Shown: piece after piece, positions 25,394-33,067 of the stretch | Layout: each line of letters starts with the position of its first letter | Numbering within the stretch: the stretch's first letter is position 1 | DNA from: Myxococcota bacterium | GTDB taxonomy: Bacteria > Myxococcota_A > UBA796 > UBA9615 > JAKLKC01 | Direction of reading: 5' to 3' | Length of the DNA: 64,000 nucleotides | Assembly (NCBI GenBank): GCA_023150875.1 | Contig: JAKLKC010000001.1 | Location: forward strand, 124,001-188,000 | The notes under the pieces: generated by a model | Seen by the model: only the letters and a program-made list of their open reading frames with translations | Told to the model about the DNA's origin: nothing | Database searches by the model: none | Position numbers and translations under genes: made by a program

Positions 25394-26749
25394 ATGACGG
25401 CCCGCGGAGTCCTCGGCATCCTGGCGCTGCTCGTCACCGCGCCCTCGTGCGGGTCGGGGGCACCGGAGGAAGGGGGGGGTGTCGGCCCCCCCTCGGCGGC
25501 CGGCCGCATGGCGCTGGCCCGGGTCCCCGAGGGGGATCCCCGCTTCGCCCGGATCGCCGCCCTCCAAGCCGCCGCCGCGTCCCCGGACGCCACCTCCGCC
25601 GCCTGGGAGGACCTGGGGAGGGCCTTCGTCCAGAGGGCGAGGGAGGACCTGGACCCGGGCTTCCTCCTCCAGGCGGAGTCGGCGTCGGACCGGGCGCTGG
25701 AGCTCTCGCCGGGCTCGCCGCCGGCCCTGGTCCTGCGGGCGCTCGCCCGGATCTCCCAGCACCGCTTCGCCGAGGCGCGGGAGACGGCCCGGGCGGCCAC
25801 CGCCGGCGACGACGCCGACCCCGCCGCCTGGGGAGCCTTGTTCGACGCCGCCATCGAGATCGGCGACGACGCCGAGGCGGTGGCGGCGTGCGAACGGATG
25901 CTGGCCCTCGGCCCCACCTCCGCGTCCCTGGCCCGGGCGGGCTGGCTGGCCTGGCTCCACGGGGACGTCCCGGGCGCCCTCTCCCGGGTCGCGTCGGCGC
26001 TGGAGGCGAGCCGGGCGGCGGGGGGAGAGCCCTTCGCCTGGACCGCCGCGCTCCTGGCCCGACTGCGCCTCTCCTCGGGGGATCCCGCGGGGGCCCTGGC
26101 GGTGTGCGACGAGGCCGCGGCGCGGATCCCCGCCCATCCCTTCCTGCTGGCCTGCCGGGGCCGGGCCCTCCTCGCGCTGGGCCGCCCGGGGGACGCGGCG
26201 CCCCCCCTGCGGGATGCCCTCGCCCTGCAGCCACTCCCCGACCACGCCTGGGCCCTGGGGGACGCCCTGACCGAGGCCGGGCGCGCCGACGAGGCGGAGG
26301 GGGCCTACGCCATGGTGTCCCGCCTCGGCGCCATGGTGGACCCGAGGGCCCTCGCCGCGTTCCTGGCGGCGCGGGGGGAGCGGAGCGAGGAGGCCCTGGC
26401 CCTGGCCCGCAAGGAGGCCGCGACCCGCGACGATCCCTACACCCGGGACGTCCTGGGGTGGGCCCTCTTCCGCGCCGGGCGGCGGGAGGAGGCGAAGGAC
26501 GCCTCGGACCGCGCCCTGGCCCTCGGGACCCGTGAGCCCACCTTCCTGTACCATGCCGGGCGCATCGCCGAGGCCCTGGGGGAGCGCGCCGAGGCGGCCC
26601 GCCTCGCCTGCGCCGCCCTCCCCGTCCGCTCGGGCCTCCCCGCCGCCGAGGCCGCGGACCTCGCGGCGATGCTGCCTCGGGTCGCGCGCGGCGGATCCTG
26701 CCCGCCCGCAGCCAGCACCGCCGGGACCCCGGGCACGAGGACGAGATGA
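25394..26749 (+). CDS. TPR-repeat lipoprotein
   Basis: 451 aa from ATG 25394. An in-frame ATG at 25379 lies inside the MITE-like element and adds five residues. The signal peptide MTARGVLGILALLVTAPSC carries a lipobox-like end (Cys19), followed by GSGAPEE. The rest is a long array of about eight tetratricopeptide-type helix pairs (AWEDLGRAFVQRAREDL, LVLRALARISQHRFAEA, AWALGDALTEAGRADEAEGAY, LGWALFRAGRREEAKDA). Its stop overlaps the HupE start as ATGA, so the two are probably translated together. It may scaffold HupE or another periplasmic partner. Confidence 0.82.
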   Translation: MTARGVLGILALLVTAPSCGSGAPEEGGGVGPPSAAGRMALARVPEGDPRFARIAALQAAAASPDATSAAWEDLGRAFVQRAREDLDPGFLLQAESASDRALELSPGSPPALVLRALARISQHRFAEARETARAATAGDDADPAAWGALFDAAIEIGDDAEAVAACERMLALGPTSASLARAGWLAWLHGDVPGALSRVASALEASRAAGGEPFAWTAALLARLRLSSGDPAGALAVCDEAAARIPAHPFLLACRGRALLALGRPGDAAPPLRDALALQPLPDHAWALGDALTEAGRADEAEGAYAMVSRLGAMVDPRALAAFLAARGERSEEALALARKEAATRDDPYTRDVLGWALFRAGRREEAKDASDRALALGTREPTFLYHAGRIAEALGERAEAARLACAALPVRSGLPAAEAADLAAMLPRVARGGSCPPAASTAGTPGTRTR

Positions 26750-27819
26750 GACCCAGGATCGCCCCCCTCCTCGCCGGGCTCGCCGCCGCCGTCGCCGTCG
26801 GGATCGTCCCCGGGGCTGTCCGGGCGCACCAGGTGGGTCTCTCCTACGGGGAGTACGAGGTCCGCGGACACGAGGTGGGGATCCGCCTGAAGTTCTCCCC
26901 CGAGGAGGTGGTGCTCGCCTCCCCCGGGGTGGACGCCGACGGCGACGGCGCCCTCACCCCCGCGGACCAGCCCCGGGGGCGGGAGGCCCTGCTGGCCGCC
27001 ACCCTGGCGCGGGTCGCGGTGTCCCCAGCCGAGGGTCCCTGCGTCACCACCGCCGGTCCCGTCGCCTTCGACGACGTCGACGGGGTGGTGATCGGGGCCA
27101 CGGCCCGATGCGCCGCGCCCCCCTCCCGGACCACGTTCCGGATCGGCTACCTCGCCGACTTCCCGCCCGGGCACCGGCACCTCGCCCGGGTGGACGGCGC
27201 GGGCGAGGTCCAGGAGCACGTCGCCTACGCCGCCGAGCCGGCCTTCACCGCGGGGGGCGCCCCGCCGACGTGGACGACGGCGAGCCGCTTCTTCGCGCTG
27301 GGGGTGGAGCACATCCTCGGGGGGATCGACCACCTGCTGTTCCTGCTGGGCCTCCTGCTGGTGGGCGGGAGCCTGCGGGAGCTGGCGGGCATCGTCACCT
27401 CGTTCACCGCCGCCCACTCCATCACCCTGGTCCTGGCGACCCTGGGAGTGGTGGACCTGGGCCCCCGGCTGGTGGAGCCGGCCATCGCCGCCAGCATCGT
27501 CTACGTGGCCCTCGAGAACCTCCGTTCCGAACGCCCTCGCCACCGGTGGCGCCTGACGTTCGCCTTCGGGCTGGTCCACGGGTTCGGCTTCGCCGGGGTC
27601 CTGAAGGAGCTGGACCTGCCCCGCTCCGACCTCGCCGCCTCCCTCGTCTCGTTCAACCTCGGGGTCGAGGCCGGGCAGATGTGCGCGGTGGCCCTGGCCC
27701 TTCCGGCCCTGGCGTTCCTCGGGAGGACCCGCTGGTTCCCGTCCCGGGGGGTCCAGGCCGCCTCCCTGGGTCTGGCCGCCGTCGGCGGCGTCTGGTTCTT
27801 CGAGCGGATCTTGGGATAG
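26746..27819 (+). CDS. HupE/UreJ-family membrane protein
   Basis: 357 aa. A signal peptide ends ...GAVRA, and the mature chain begins HQVGLSYGEYEV, as in HupE/UreJ-2 proteins whose first residue is a conserved His. A periplasmic domain of about 150 residues holds a DADGDGALTPAD loop that looks EF-hand-like. About six membrane helices follow with the metal-type motif GVEHILGGIDHLLFLLGLLL, then FTAAHSITLVLA and FGLVHGFGFAGVL. HupE proteins are linked to nickel uptake for hydrogenase or urease, but neither enzyme is in the window, so the metal is open. The gene overlaps the TPR lipoprotein by 4 bases. Confidence 0.88.
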   Translation: MRPRIAPLLAGLAAAVAVGIVPGAVRAHQVGLSYGEYEVRGHEVGIRLKFSPEEVVLASPGVDADGDGALTPADQPRGREALLAATLARVAVSPAEGPCVTTAGPVAFDDVDGVVIGATARCAAPPSRTTFRIGYLADFPPGHRHLARVDGAGEVQEHVAYAAEPAFTAGGAPPTWTTASRFFALGVEHILGGIDHLLFLLGLLLVGGSLRELAGIVTSFTAAHSITLVLATLGVVDLGPRLVEPAIAASIVYVALENLRSERPRHRWRLTFAFGLVHGFGFAGVLKELDLPRSDLAASLVSFNLGVEAGQMCAVALALPALAFLGRTRWFPSRGVQAASLGLAAVGGVWFFERILG

Positions 27820-27858
27820 CGGTCGGCGGCGGGCCGCAACACCCGGAGGGCCCCGCTT

Positions 27859-27875
27859 GTTCCCCGCGGGGGAAC
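27859..27875. promoter_or_regulatory. Perfect palindrome upstream of a kinase gene
   Basis: GTTCCCC GCG GGGGAAC is a perfect 7-bp inverted repeat with a 3-base centre. It lies 40 bases after the HupE stop and 29 bases upstream of the TGCTAGACT box. It may be an operator for the kinase promoter or a weak terminator for HupE. Confidence 0.35.
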
Positions 27876-27903
27876 GACCGGGCGTGGCATGCGCGGTCCA
27901 GCG

Positions 27904-27912
27904 TGCTAGACT
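27904..27912 (+). promoter_or_regulatory. Putative extended -10 (TGCTAGACT) of the kinase pair
   Basis: TGCTAGACT fits an extended -10 and places the transcript start near 27919, 33 bases before ATG 27952. Related TGCTAG boxes occur at 8317, 41219 and 63219. Confidence 0.45.
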
Positions 27913-27951
27913 TCCGCGTCGCCGACGGCAGACCGGTGGCCACGCGGACTT

Positions 27952-29001
27952 ATGGACGCTCAGGCGCGTTACGAGCTGTTCGATGTCATCGGTCGGGGTG
28001 GTGGCGGCGTGGTGTACCGCGCCCGCGACCGCGCCCTCGACCGGGACGTCGCCTACAAGGTGCTGCGCGCGGCGTTCTCGACGGAGCGCGAGAGGGTGCG
28101 CTTCCTCGCCGAGGCGCAGATCGCCGCTCAGCTCGAACACCCGAACATCATCCCCGTCCACGACGTGGGCACCACGCCGGACGGCGACGTCTTCTACGTC
28201 ATGAAGCGGGTGGAGGGGGAGACCCTCGGGGAGCGGATCAAGCAGTACCACTCGGGCTCCGCCGATGCCGGGGGGCTCATCGGCCTGCTCCAGGCGTTCC
28301 GGGGCGCCCTCCTCGCCGTCGCGTTCGCCCATGATCGGGGGATCGTGCACCGGGACCTCAAGCCCGCCAACGTCCTGATCGGGCTTTGGGGCGAGGTGCT
28401 GGTGGTGGACTGGGGGCTGGCCCGCCCCTTCCGGGCTTCCCGCGGCGTCGGCTCCACGGCACGGGACGCGTACGGCGGCGCCCTCACCCTGGACGGCGAG
28501 GTGGTGGGTTCCCTGAAGTACATGGCCCCCGAACAGGCTCGGGGGGAGGTGGACCGGGTGGGTCCCGCCGCGGACGTCTACGCCCTCGGCGCCATGCTCT
28601 ACGCCGTCCTCACCGGGCACTCCCCCCGAAAGGCGTCCACGCTCCAGGAGCTGCTGGCGGCGTACACGCGCCGCCCCGCCCTCCCCTCCCGGCGCAAGCG
28701 GGGGGCCATCGTCCCTCCGGGCTTCGACCGGCTCACCCTCGCCTGCCTGGAGGTGGGCGGCGACCTGCGGCCCCCCGACGCCGGGATCATGCTCCAGATG
28801 TTCGACAGCGCCCTGATGTCGGGGCTGAAGGGAGAGCAAGGCGCGACGGCCTCGGGGGAGTACTCGGTGGAGATCCCCGCCGACGCACGGTCGTCCGGTG
28901 AGTCCCGCGCGCTCCCCCCGTTCCCGCCCCGGGACGCCTCCCCCGATCTCCTGACCTCCGTGGACGACTTCGAGGGGCTCGAGGACCCCGTGCGGGCGTG
29001 A
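27952..29001 (+). CDS. Soluble Hanks-type Ser/Thr protein kinase
   Basis: 349 aa. The kinase domain fills about residues 7-290: loop GRGGGGVVYRA, Lys in VAYKVL, catalytic Asp in IVHRDLKPANVLI, and VVDWGLAR with DWG in place of DFG (a variant common in planctomycete and myxobacterial kinases). YMAPEQARGE then closes the activation segment. The activation loop carries an insert (SRGVGSTARDAYGGALTLDGEV). About 55 residues of disordered, Ser/Pro-rich tail follow; there is no membrane helix. A second, larger kinase gene starts 20 bases downstream, so the two form an operon and may phosphorylate one another. Confidence 0.93.
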   Translation: MDAQARYELFDVIGRGGGGVVYRARDRALDRDVAYKVLRAAFSTERERVRFLAEAQIAAQLEHPNIIPVHDVGTTPDGDVFYVMKRVEGETLGERIKQYHSGSADAGGLIGLLQAFRGALLAVAFAHDRGIVHRDLKPANVLIGLWGEVLVVDWGLARPFRASRGVGSTARDAYGGALTLDGEVVGSLKYMAPEQARGEVDRVGPAADVYALGAMLYAVLTGHSPRKASTLQELLAAYTRRPALPSRRKRGAIVPPGFDRLTLACLEVGGDLRPPDAGIMLQMFDSALMSGLKGEQGATASGEYSVEIPADARSSGESRALPPFPPRDASPDLLTSVDDFEGLEDPVRA

Positions 29002-29020
29002 GTCCCGCGGGGAGGAGCCC

Positions 29021-32000
29021 TTGCCGGCGCGGGTGAAGCTGGGGCGGTTCCGGCTCCAGCGCCGGCTCGGCGAGGGGGCGAGCGGCCTGGTCTTCCTGGC
29101 CGTCCACGAGCCGTCGGGCCACGAGGTCGCGGTGAAGGTGCTGAGGCCCGAGAGGGCCGTCGCCGCCCGCTCCCTGGAGCGGTTCGAGCGGGAGATCCGC
29201 GCCGTGGCCCGCCTGGACCACCGGGGGATCATCCGCTTCCTCGACCACGGGATCGTGGACGGGCTGGCCTCGAAGGAGAGCGGAGACTACCTCTCGCCGG
29301 GCTCGCCGTGGCTGGCGATGGAGCTGGCCCGGGGCCCCTCCCTCGGCGCCCGCCTCGCCCGGGGCGTGCGCTTCGATGACGTGGTGGATTTGGCCAGGGC
29401 GCTGCTGTCGGCCCTCGCCCACGCCCACGCCCGGGGGATCGTCCACGGCGACCTCAAACCGGAGAACGTGCTGGTCCGCACCCCCTCGGACTCCCTGGCG
29501 GACGTGGTGCTGACGGACCTCGGGCTCTCGGGCCTCTGGACCGCCCGCGCGGGGGAGGCCCGGCGGGGGGACCGGTGCTGCGGCACCCCGGGGTACATGG
29601 CGCCGGAACAGCTCGCCGGCTCCGCGGAGATCGGCCCCGAGGCCGATCTCTACGCCCTGGGGGCCCTGCTGTGGTCCGCGATCTGCGGATCTCTCCCCTT
29701 CGGCAACGACCTGCCCGGATCTCCCCTGGCGCGCCTGGTCGCCCACCTGCCTCCCCTGCGGCCCCGCCCGGGGGTCTCGCCGCCCCCGGGGACCCTCGGC
29801 TTCCTGGCGGGGCTGCTGGCGGGCTCCCCCCGCGACCGCTTCGCCAGCGCCGCCGAAGCCGCCCGGGCCCTGGACGCCGTCACCCGCGGCGCCGCGCCGC
29901 TCCGTCCCCGGGGGGAGTCGCCCCCTCCACCCTCGGACTGGAGGGGCCTCGACGCCCCCCGCCGGGACGCCGGCCACGCCGCCGGGCTGTCCCTGCTGGA
30001 CCTGCGCCCTCCCCCCTTCGGCGGCCAGGAGGGCCTGCGGGACCGCCTCTGGGCGGCCCTCGGGGACGCGGCGCGGGGCGAGGGCACCCGGATCGTGCTG
30101 CTGACGGGGCACCAGGGGGTCGGCAAGAGCCGCCTGGCCCGCTGGCTGTGCGAGCTGGCCGAGGAGCACGGCTACGGGCGCGCCGCCGTCGCCCGCTACC
30201 CCGACGAGGGAGGGCCCCTCGACGGCCTCCGGGGCGCCCTCGCCCGGCTGCTGCGGGTGGGTGGACGCAGGGGCGACTCCCTGGTCTCCCATCTGGCCGC
30301 CCACCTGGGGGGGCTCACCCGGACCGACGCGTGCGCCCTGGCCTCGTGGCTCCGGCCCGGGTCCTGCGCGGAGGGAGGGGCGGCCCTGCCGACCGCGGAC
30401 GAGCGTTGGTCCCTCGTCCTCGGCGTGCTGGCCATGGAGTCGTCCCAGTGCCCCGTGGTCCTCTGGATGGACGACGTCCACCACGCCACCGAGGGGTTCG
30501 AGCTCCTCCGGCACCTCGCCGCGGACCCCGCCCGCGCCCCCCGACTGGTGGTGGTGGCGACGGCCCGCAGCGCCGATCCCCACGAGCCCGAGGATCCCCG
30601 CCTGCAGGCCGCCCGGCGCCTCCCCGGGGTCGACCACGGGGAGGTCCTGCCCCTGGGCCGGTCGGACGTCCGGGACGTGGCTCGGGGGGTCGTCCCCCTC
30701 GCCCGGGGGCTGGCCGATCGCATCGCCGAGGCCAGCGAGGGCAACCCCCTCTTCGCCATCCAGGTGGTGGAGGAGCTCGCCGCCCGGGACGAGCTCCGCC
30801 CCGTGGCCGACGGCTTCGATGCGAAGGGGACGGTGGAGATCCCCCTCCCCAGGGGGCTCCTGGAGGCCCTGGCGCGCCGGGTGGACGTCGTCTGCCCACG
30901 TCCCCCCTCGGAGGAGCGCTCCGCCCTCCACCTCCTCGCCGTCCTCGCCGCCCGGCCCGACCGCAGGGAGTGGTCCGCCGCGCTGGGTGCCGCCGGCCTG
31001 CCCGTCCAACGCGCCCCCGAGCTGTGGCACGCCTGGGCGGAGTCGGGGCTGCTGGACCCGATGGGAGCCCAGCAGGCCGCGTTCACCCACGGGCTGGTGC
31101 GGACCCTCCTGGTGCGGGAGGCGGCGGCGTCCGGGACGAGGGCCCGGCTGGAGGCCGCCTGCGCCCTGGCGCTGGCGGGACTCCACCCCGACCCGGACCG
31201 CTGGGTCCGGGCGCGGATCGGCCGTCACCGCCTCGCCGCGGGGGACGCCGAGGCGGGCCTCGCCGACCTCCTGGACGCCGCGTGGTCGTTCCACACCGCT
31301 GGGGACTACGCTCAGGAGGAGGAGATCCTCGCCGACGCCCGCGCTGCCGCCCGGGGTCGCGGCGGCCGGCCCGCCCATCCCGCGGCGGACCTCCTGGCCA
31401 TGCGGGAGGCGGGGATCCGGCGCCGGGGCGGGGACCGCCACGCCGTCGAGGCCACCGCCCGGGACGTGCTCTCCCGGGTGCGACCGGACGCCGAGCCGGG
31501 CTCGTGGGAGCGCCGCGCCCGCACGGAGGCCCTGCGGGCCCTGGGGATCGCCGTCCTGGAGCGGGGAGAGGCCGACGCGAGCCTCCCCCTGCTGGAGGCC
31601 TCCCTCGAGGCGTACCGGGAGGAGGAGGACCCCCGGGGGAGCGCCGCGGTCCTGCGGGCCCTCGGGCACGCCCACCTCCTCCGGGGGGACGTTTCCGGCG
31701 CGGAGGCGACGTTCCGCCTGGCGGAGGAGGAGTTCAGCCGGGGCGGGGACCGGGTGGGGTGTGCCCAGGCGTCGTGGAGCCGCGCCCTCGCCCTGGTCTA
31801 CCGGGGCGATCTCCCGCGCGCCGAGGCCCTGTACCGCGAGGTGCGGGATGCGTTCCGCCGGGCGGGCAGCCGCCTGGGGGAGGCGGAGAGCGCCAACGGC
31901 CTCGGCGACGTGCTCCGCCACCAGGGCCGCCTCGACGAGGCCGAGGTCGCCTACCGCGACGCCCTGGCGGGGCTGGAGGGGCTGCGGAGCCCCCACGCCT

Positions 32001-32341
32001 GCCTGGTCCAGGCGAACCTCGGGCTGGTCTCGTTGCTGCGGGGCGATCCCGGCGGGGCGCGCCCCTGGCTGGACTCCGCCCGAAGCGCGCTGGAGCGCCA
32101 GGGCCGGGTTCGGCTGACGGGGCTGGTCGTCTGCGCCTCGGCCCTCGCGGCGGCACTCTCGTCGGACGTGGTCACCGCGGAGGCGGAGCTTCGCCGCGCG
32201 ACCGCCCTCTTCGGGGGTCGCCCCCCCGCGGACCCGGACCTCGCCCGGCTCCTGCGGAGTCTGGCCGAGCGCCTGGACACCCTCGGCCGGCCGGACCTGG
32301 CGGCCCTGGCCCTCGGGATCGAGCCCCCCGGCGTCGCCTGA
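29021..32341 (+). CDS. Ser/Thr kinase fused to AAA/STAND-type ATPase and TPR repeats
   Basis: 1106 aa from TTG 29021, preceded by CGGGGAGGAG. Residues about 8-290 are a kinase domain with LGEGASGLVF, Lys in VAVKVL and VHGDLKPEN. HGD replaces HRD, and TDLGLSG replaces DFG. The catalytic and metal-binding Asp remain, but this is a non-RD kinase. Residues about 340-640 form an AAA-16-like ATPase with Walker A TGHQGVGKSRLA (about 362-370) and Walker B VVLWMDDVHH (about 480). The last 450 residues are TPR-like helix pairs (LRALGHAHLLRGDVSGAEA, SANGLGDVLRHQGRLDEAE). This PknK-type layout suggests a signal-driven ATPase scaffold. It is co-transcribed with the kinase upstream. Confidence 0.93.
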   Translation: MPARVKLGRFRLQRRLGEGASGLVFLAVHEPSGHEVAVKVLRPERAVAARSLERFEREIRAVARLDHRGIIRFLDHGIVDGLASKESGDYLSPGSPWLAMELARGPSLGARLARGVRFDDVVDLARALLSALAHAHARGIVHGDLKPENVLVRTPSDSLADVVLTDLGLSGLWTARAGEARRGDRCCGTPGYMAPEQLAGSAEIGPEADLYALGALLWSAICGSLPFGNDLPGSPLARLVAHLPPLRPRPGVSPPPGTLGFLAGLLAGSPRDRFASAAEAARALDAVTRGAAPLRPRGESPPPPSDWRGLDAPRRDAGHAAGLSLLDLRPPPFGGQEGLRDRLWAALGDAARGEGTRIVLLTGHQGVGKSRLARWLCELAEEHGYGRAAVARYPDEGGPLDGLRGALARLLRVGGRRGDSLVSHLAAHLGGLTRTDACALASWLRPGSCAEGGAALPTADERWSLVLGVLAMESSQCPVVLWMDDVHHATEGFELLRHLAADPARAPRLVVVATARSADPHEPEDPRLQAARRLPGVDHGEVLPLGRSDVRDVARGVVPLARGLADRIAEASEGNPLFAIQVVEELAARDELRPVADGFDAKGTVEIPLPRGLLEALARRVDVVCPRPPSEERSALHLLAVLAARPDRREWSAALGAAGLPVQRAPELWHAWAESGLLDPMGAQQAAFTHGLVRTLLVREAAASGTRARLEAACALALAGLHPDPDRWVRARIGRHRLAAGDAEAGLADLLDAAWSFHTAGDYAQEEEILADARAAARGRGGRPAHPAADLLAMREAGIRRRGGDRHAVEATARDVLSRVRPDAEPGSWERRARTEALRALGIAVLERGEADASLPLLEASLEAYREEEDPRGSAAVLRALGHAHLLRGDVSGAEATFRLAEEEFSRGGDRVGCAQASWSRALALVYRGDLPRAEALYREVRDAFRRAGSRLGEAESANGLGDVLRHQGRLDEAEVAYRDALAGLEGLRSPHACLVQANLGLVSLLRGDPGGARPWLDSARSALERQGRVRLTGLVVCASALAAALSSDVVTAEAELRRATALFGGRPPADPDLARLLRSLAERLDTLGRPDLAALALGIEPPGVA

Positions 32342-32375
32342 TCCCCCGCCGGTGGCGACCGCCACGCCCCTGCAC

Positions 32376-32381
32376 TACACT
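32376..32381 (+). promoter_or_regulatory. Putative -10 box TACACT before the receiver gene
   Basis: CACTACACTGTCC lies about 100 bases before ATG 32483 in the short gap after the kinase-ATPase gene. It gives the receiver a possible promoter of its own. A 5-bp stem GTGGC-GACC-GCCAC (around 32352-32365) precedes it. Confidence 0.3.
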
Positions 32382-32482
32382 GTCCAGGTCCACCCGCCGC
32401 CGCTCCCGGAGCGCCCCGCCTGGCGCCGGGGGACCCGGCGGACCCGCTGCCCGGGGCCGTGTGCCTCCTGGAGAGCCCGCGC

Positions 32483-33067
32483 ATGGATGCGACGAGGGAG
32501 AGGACCCATGTGCTGGTGGTGGAGTCGAACGCCGCGGACGCCCAGAGGGTCACGGGGCTCCTGGACGGGATGTTCGCCTGGGACGCCGCCCGCAGCCTGC
32601 CCGAGGCCGAGGCGAAGATCGGCCGGCTGAGGCCGCGGGTGGTGCTGGTGAGCGACGACTGGGGCGAGACCCCCACCCGGGAGTTCTGCCGGCGGGTCAA
32701 GACCGGTCCCCTCCGCCGGGAGGTCGTGGTCGTCACCATGACCCGGGGCGACCCGAAGCTGATCCAGATGGTGTGGGGCCGGCAGAGCGGGGTGGACCTG
32801 CACCTGCGCAAGCCCGTGGACGCCAAGGCCCTCCACGACTGCCTGCGCCTGTGCTGGCAGGTGCTCAAGAGCGGTGAGGTCGCGGTGGCGGCGCAGGACG
32901 ACGCGCCGCGGCAGGTCGCCGGACCGGTGGCGGGCGAGCCCCCGTCCTCCCCCGCGGCGTCCCCCGAGAGCCAGACCCGCCTCCGGGAGATCCTCCACAT
33001 GGAGATCAACGGCGACACGCTCAAGAAGCTCTTCGGGGGTCGGCGGGACCAGGCGTCGTCGGGCTGA
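32483..33067 (+). CDS. Response-regulator receiver protein with degenerate acidic pocket
   Basis: 194 aa from ATG 32483, nine bases after GGAG. The receiver domain spans about 8-125. The usual acidic pair is altered (VLVVESN, with one acid only). The acceptor region is RVVLVSDDWGE, the Thr is in VVVTMT, and the Lys in HLRKPVDAKAL. A Pro/Ala/Ser linker leads to a C-terminal helix (TRLREILHMEINGDTLKKLFG). The weakened pocket suggests poor Mg2+ binding or phosphorylation-independent action. It follows two kinase genes on the same strand, and its last 47 bases overlap the convergent glycosyltransferase-acyltransferase gene. Confidence 0.8.
   Translation: MDATRERTHVLVVESNAADAQRVTGLLDGMFAWDAARSLPEAEAKIGRLRPRVVLVSDDWGETPTREFCRRVKTGPLRREVVVVTMTRGDPKLIQMVWGRQSGVDLHLRKPVDAKALHDCLRLCWQVLKSGEVAVAAQDDAPRQVAGPVAGEPPSSPAASPESQTRLREILHMEINGDTLKKLFGGRRDQASSG

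Noticed and set aside
28787-32365. 1192-residue frame opposite the kinase-ATPase gene
   Set aside because: The opposite strand encodes intact Walker and kinase motifs; the antisense frame has none.
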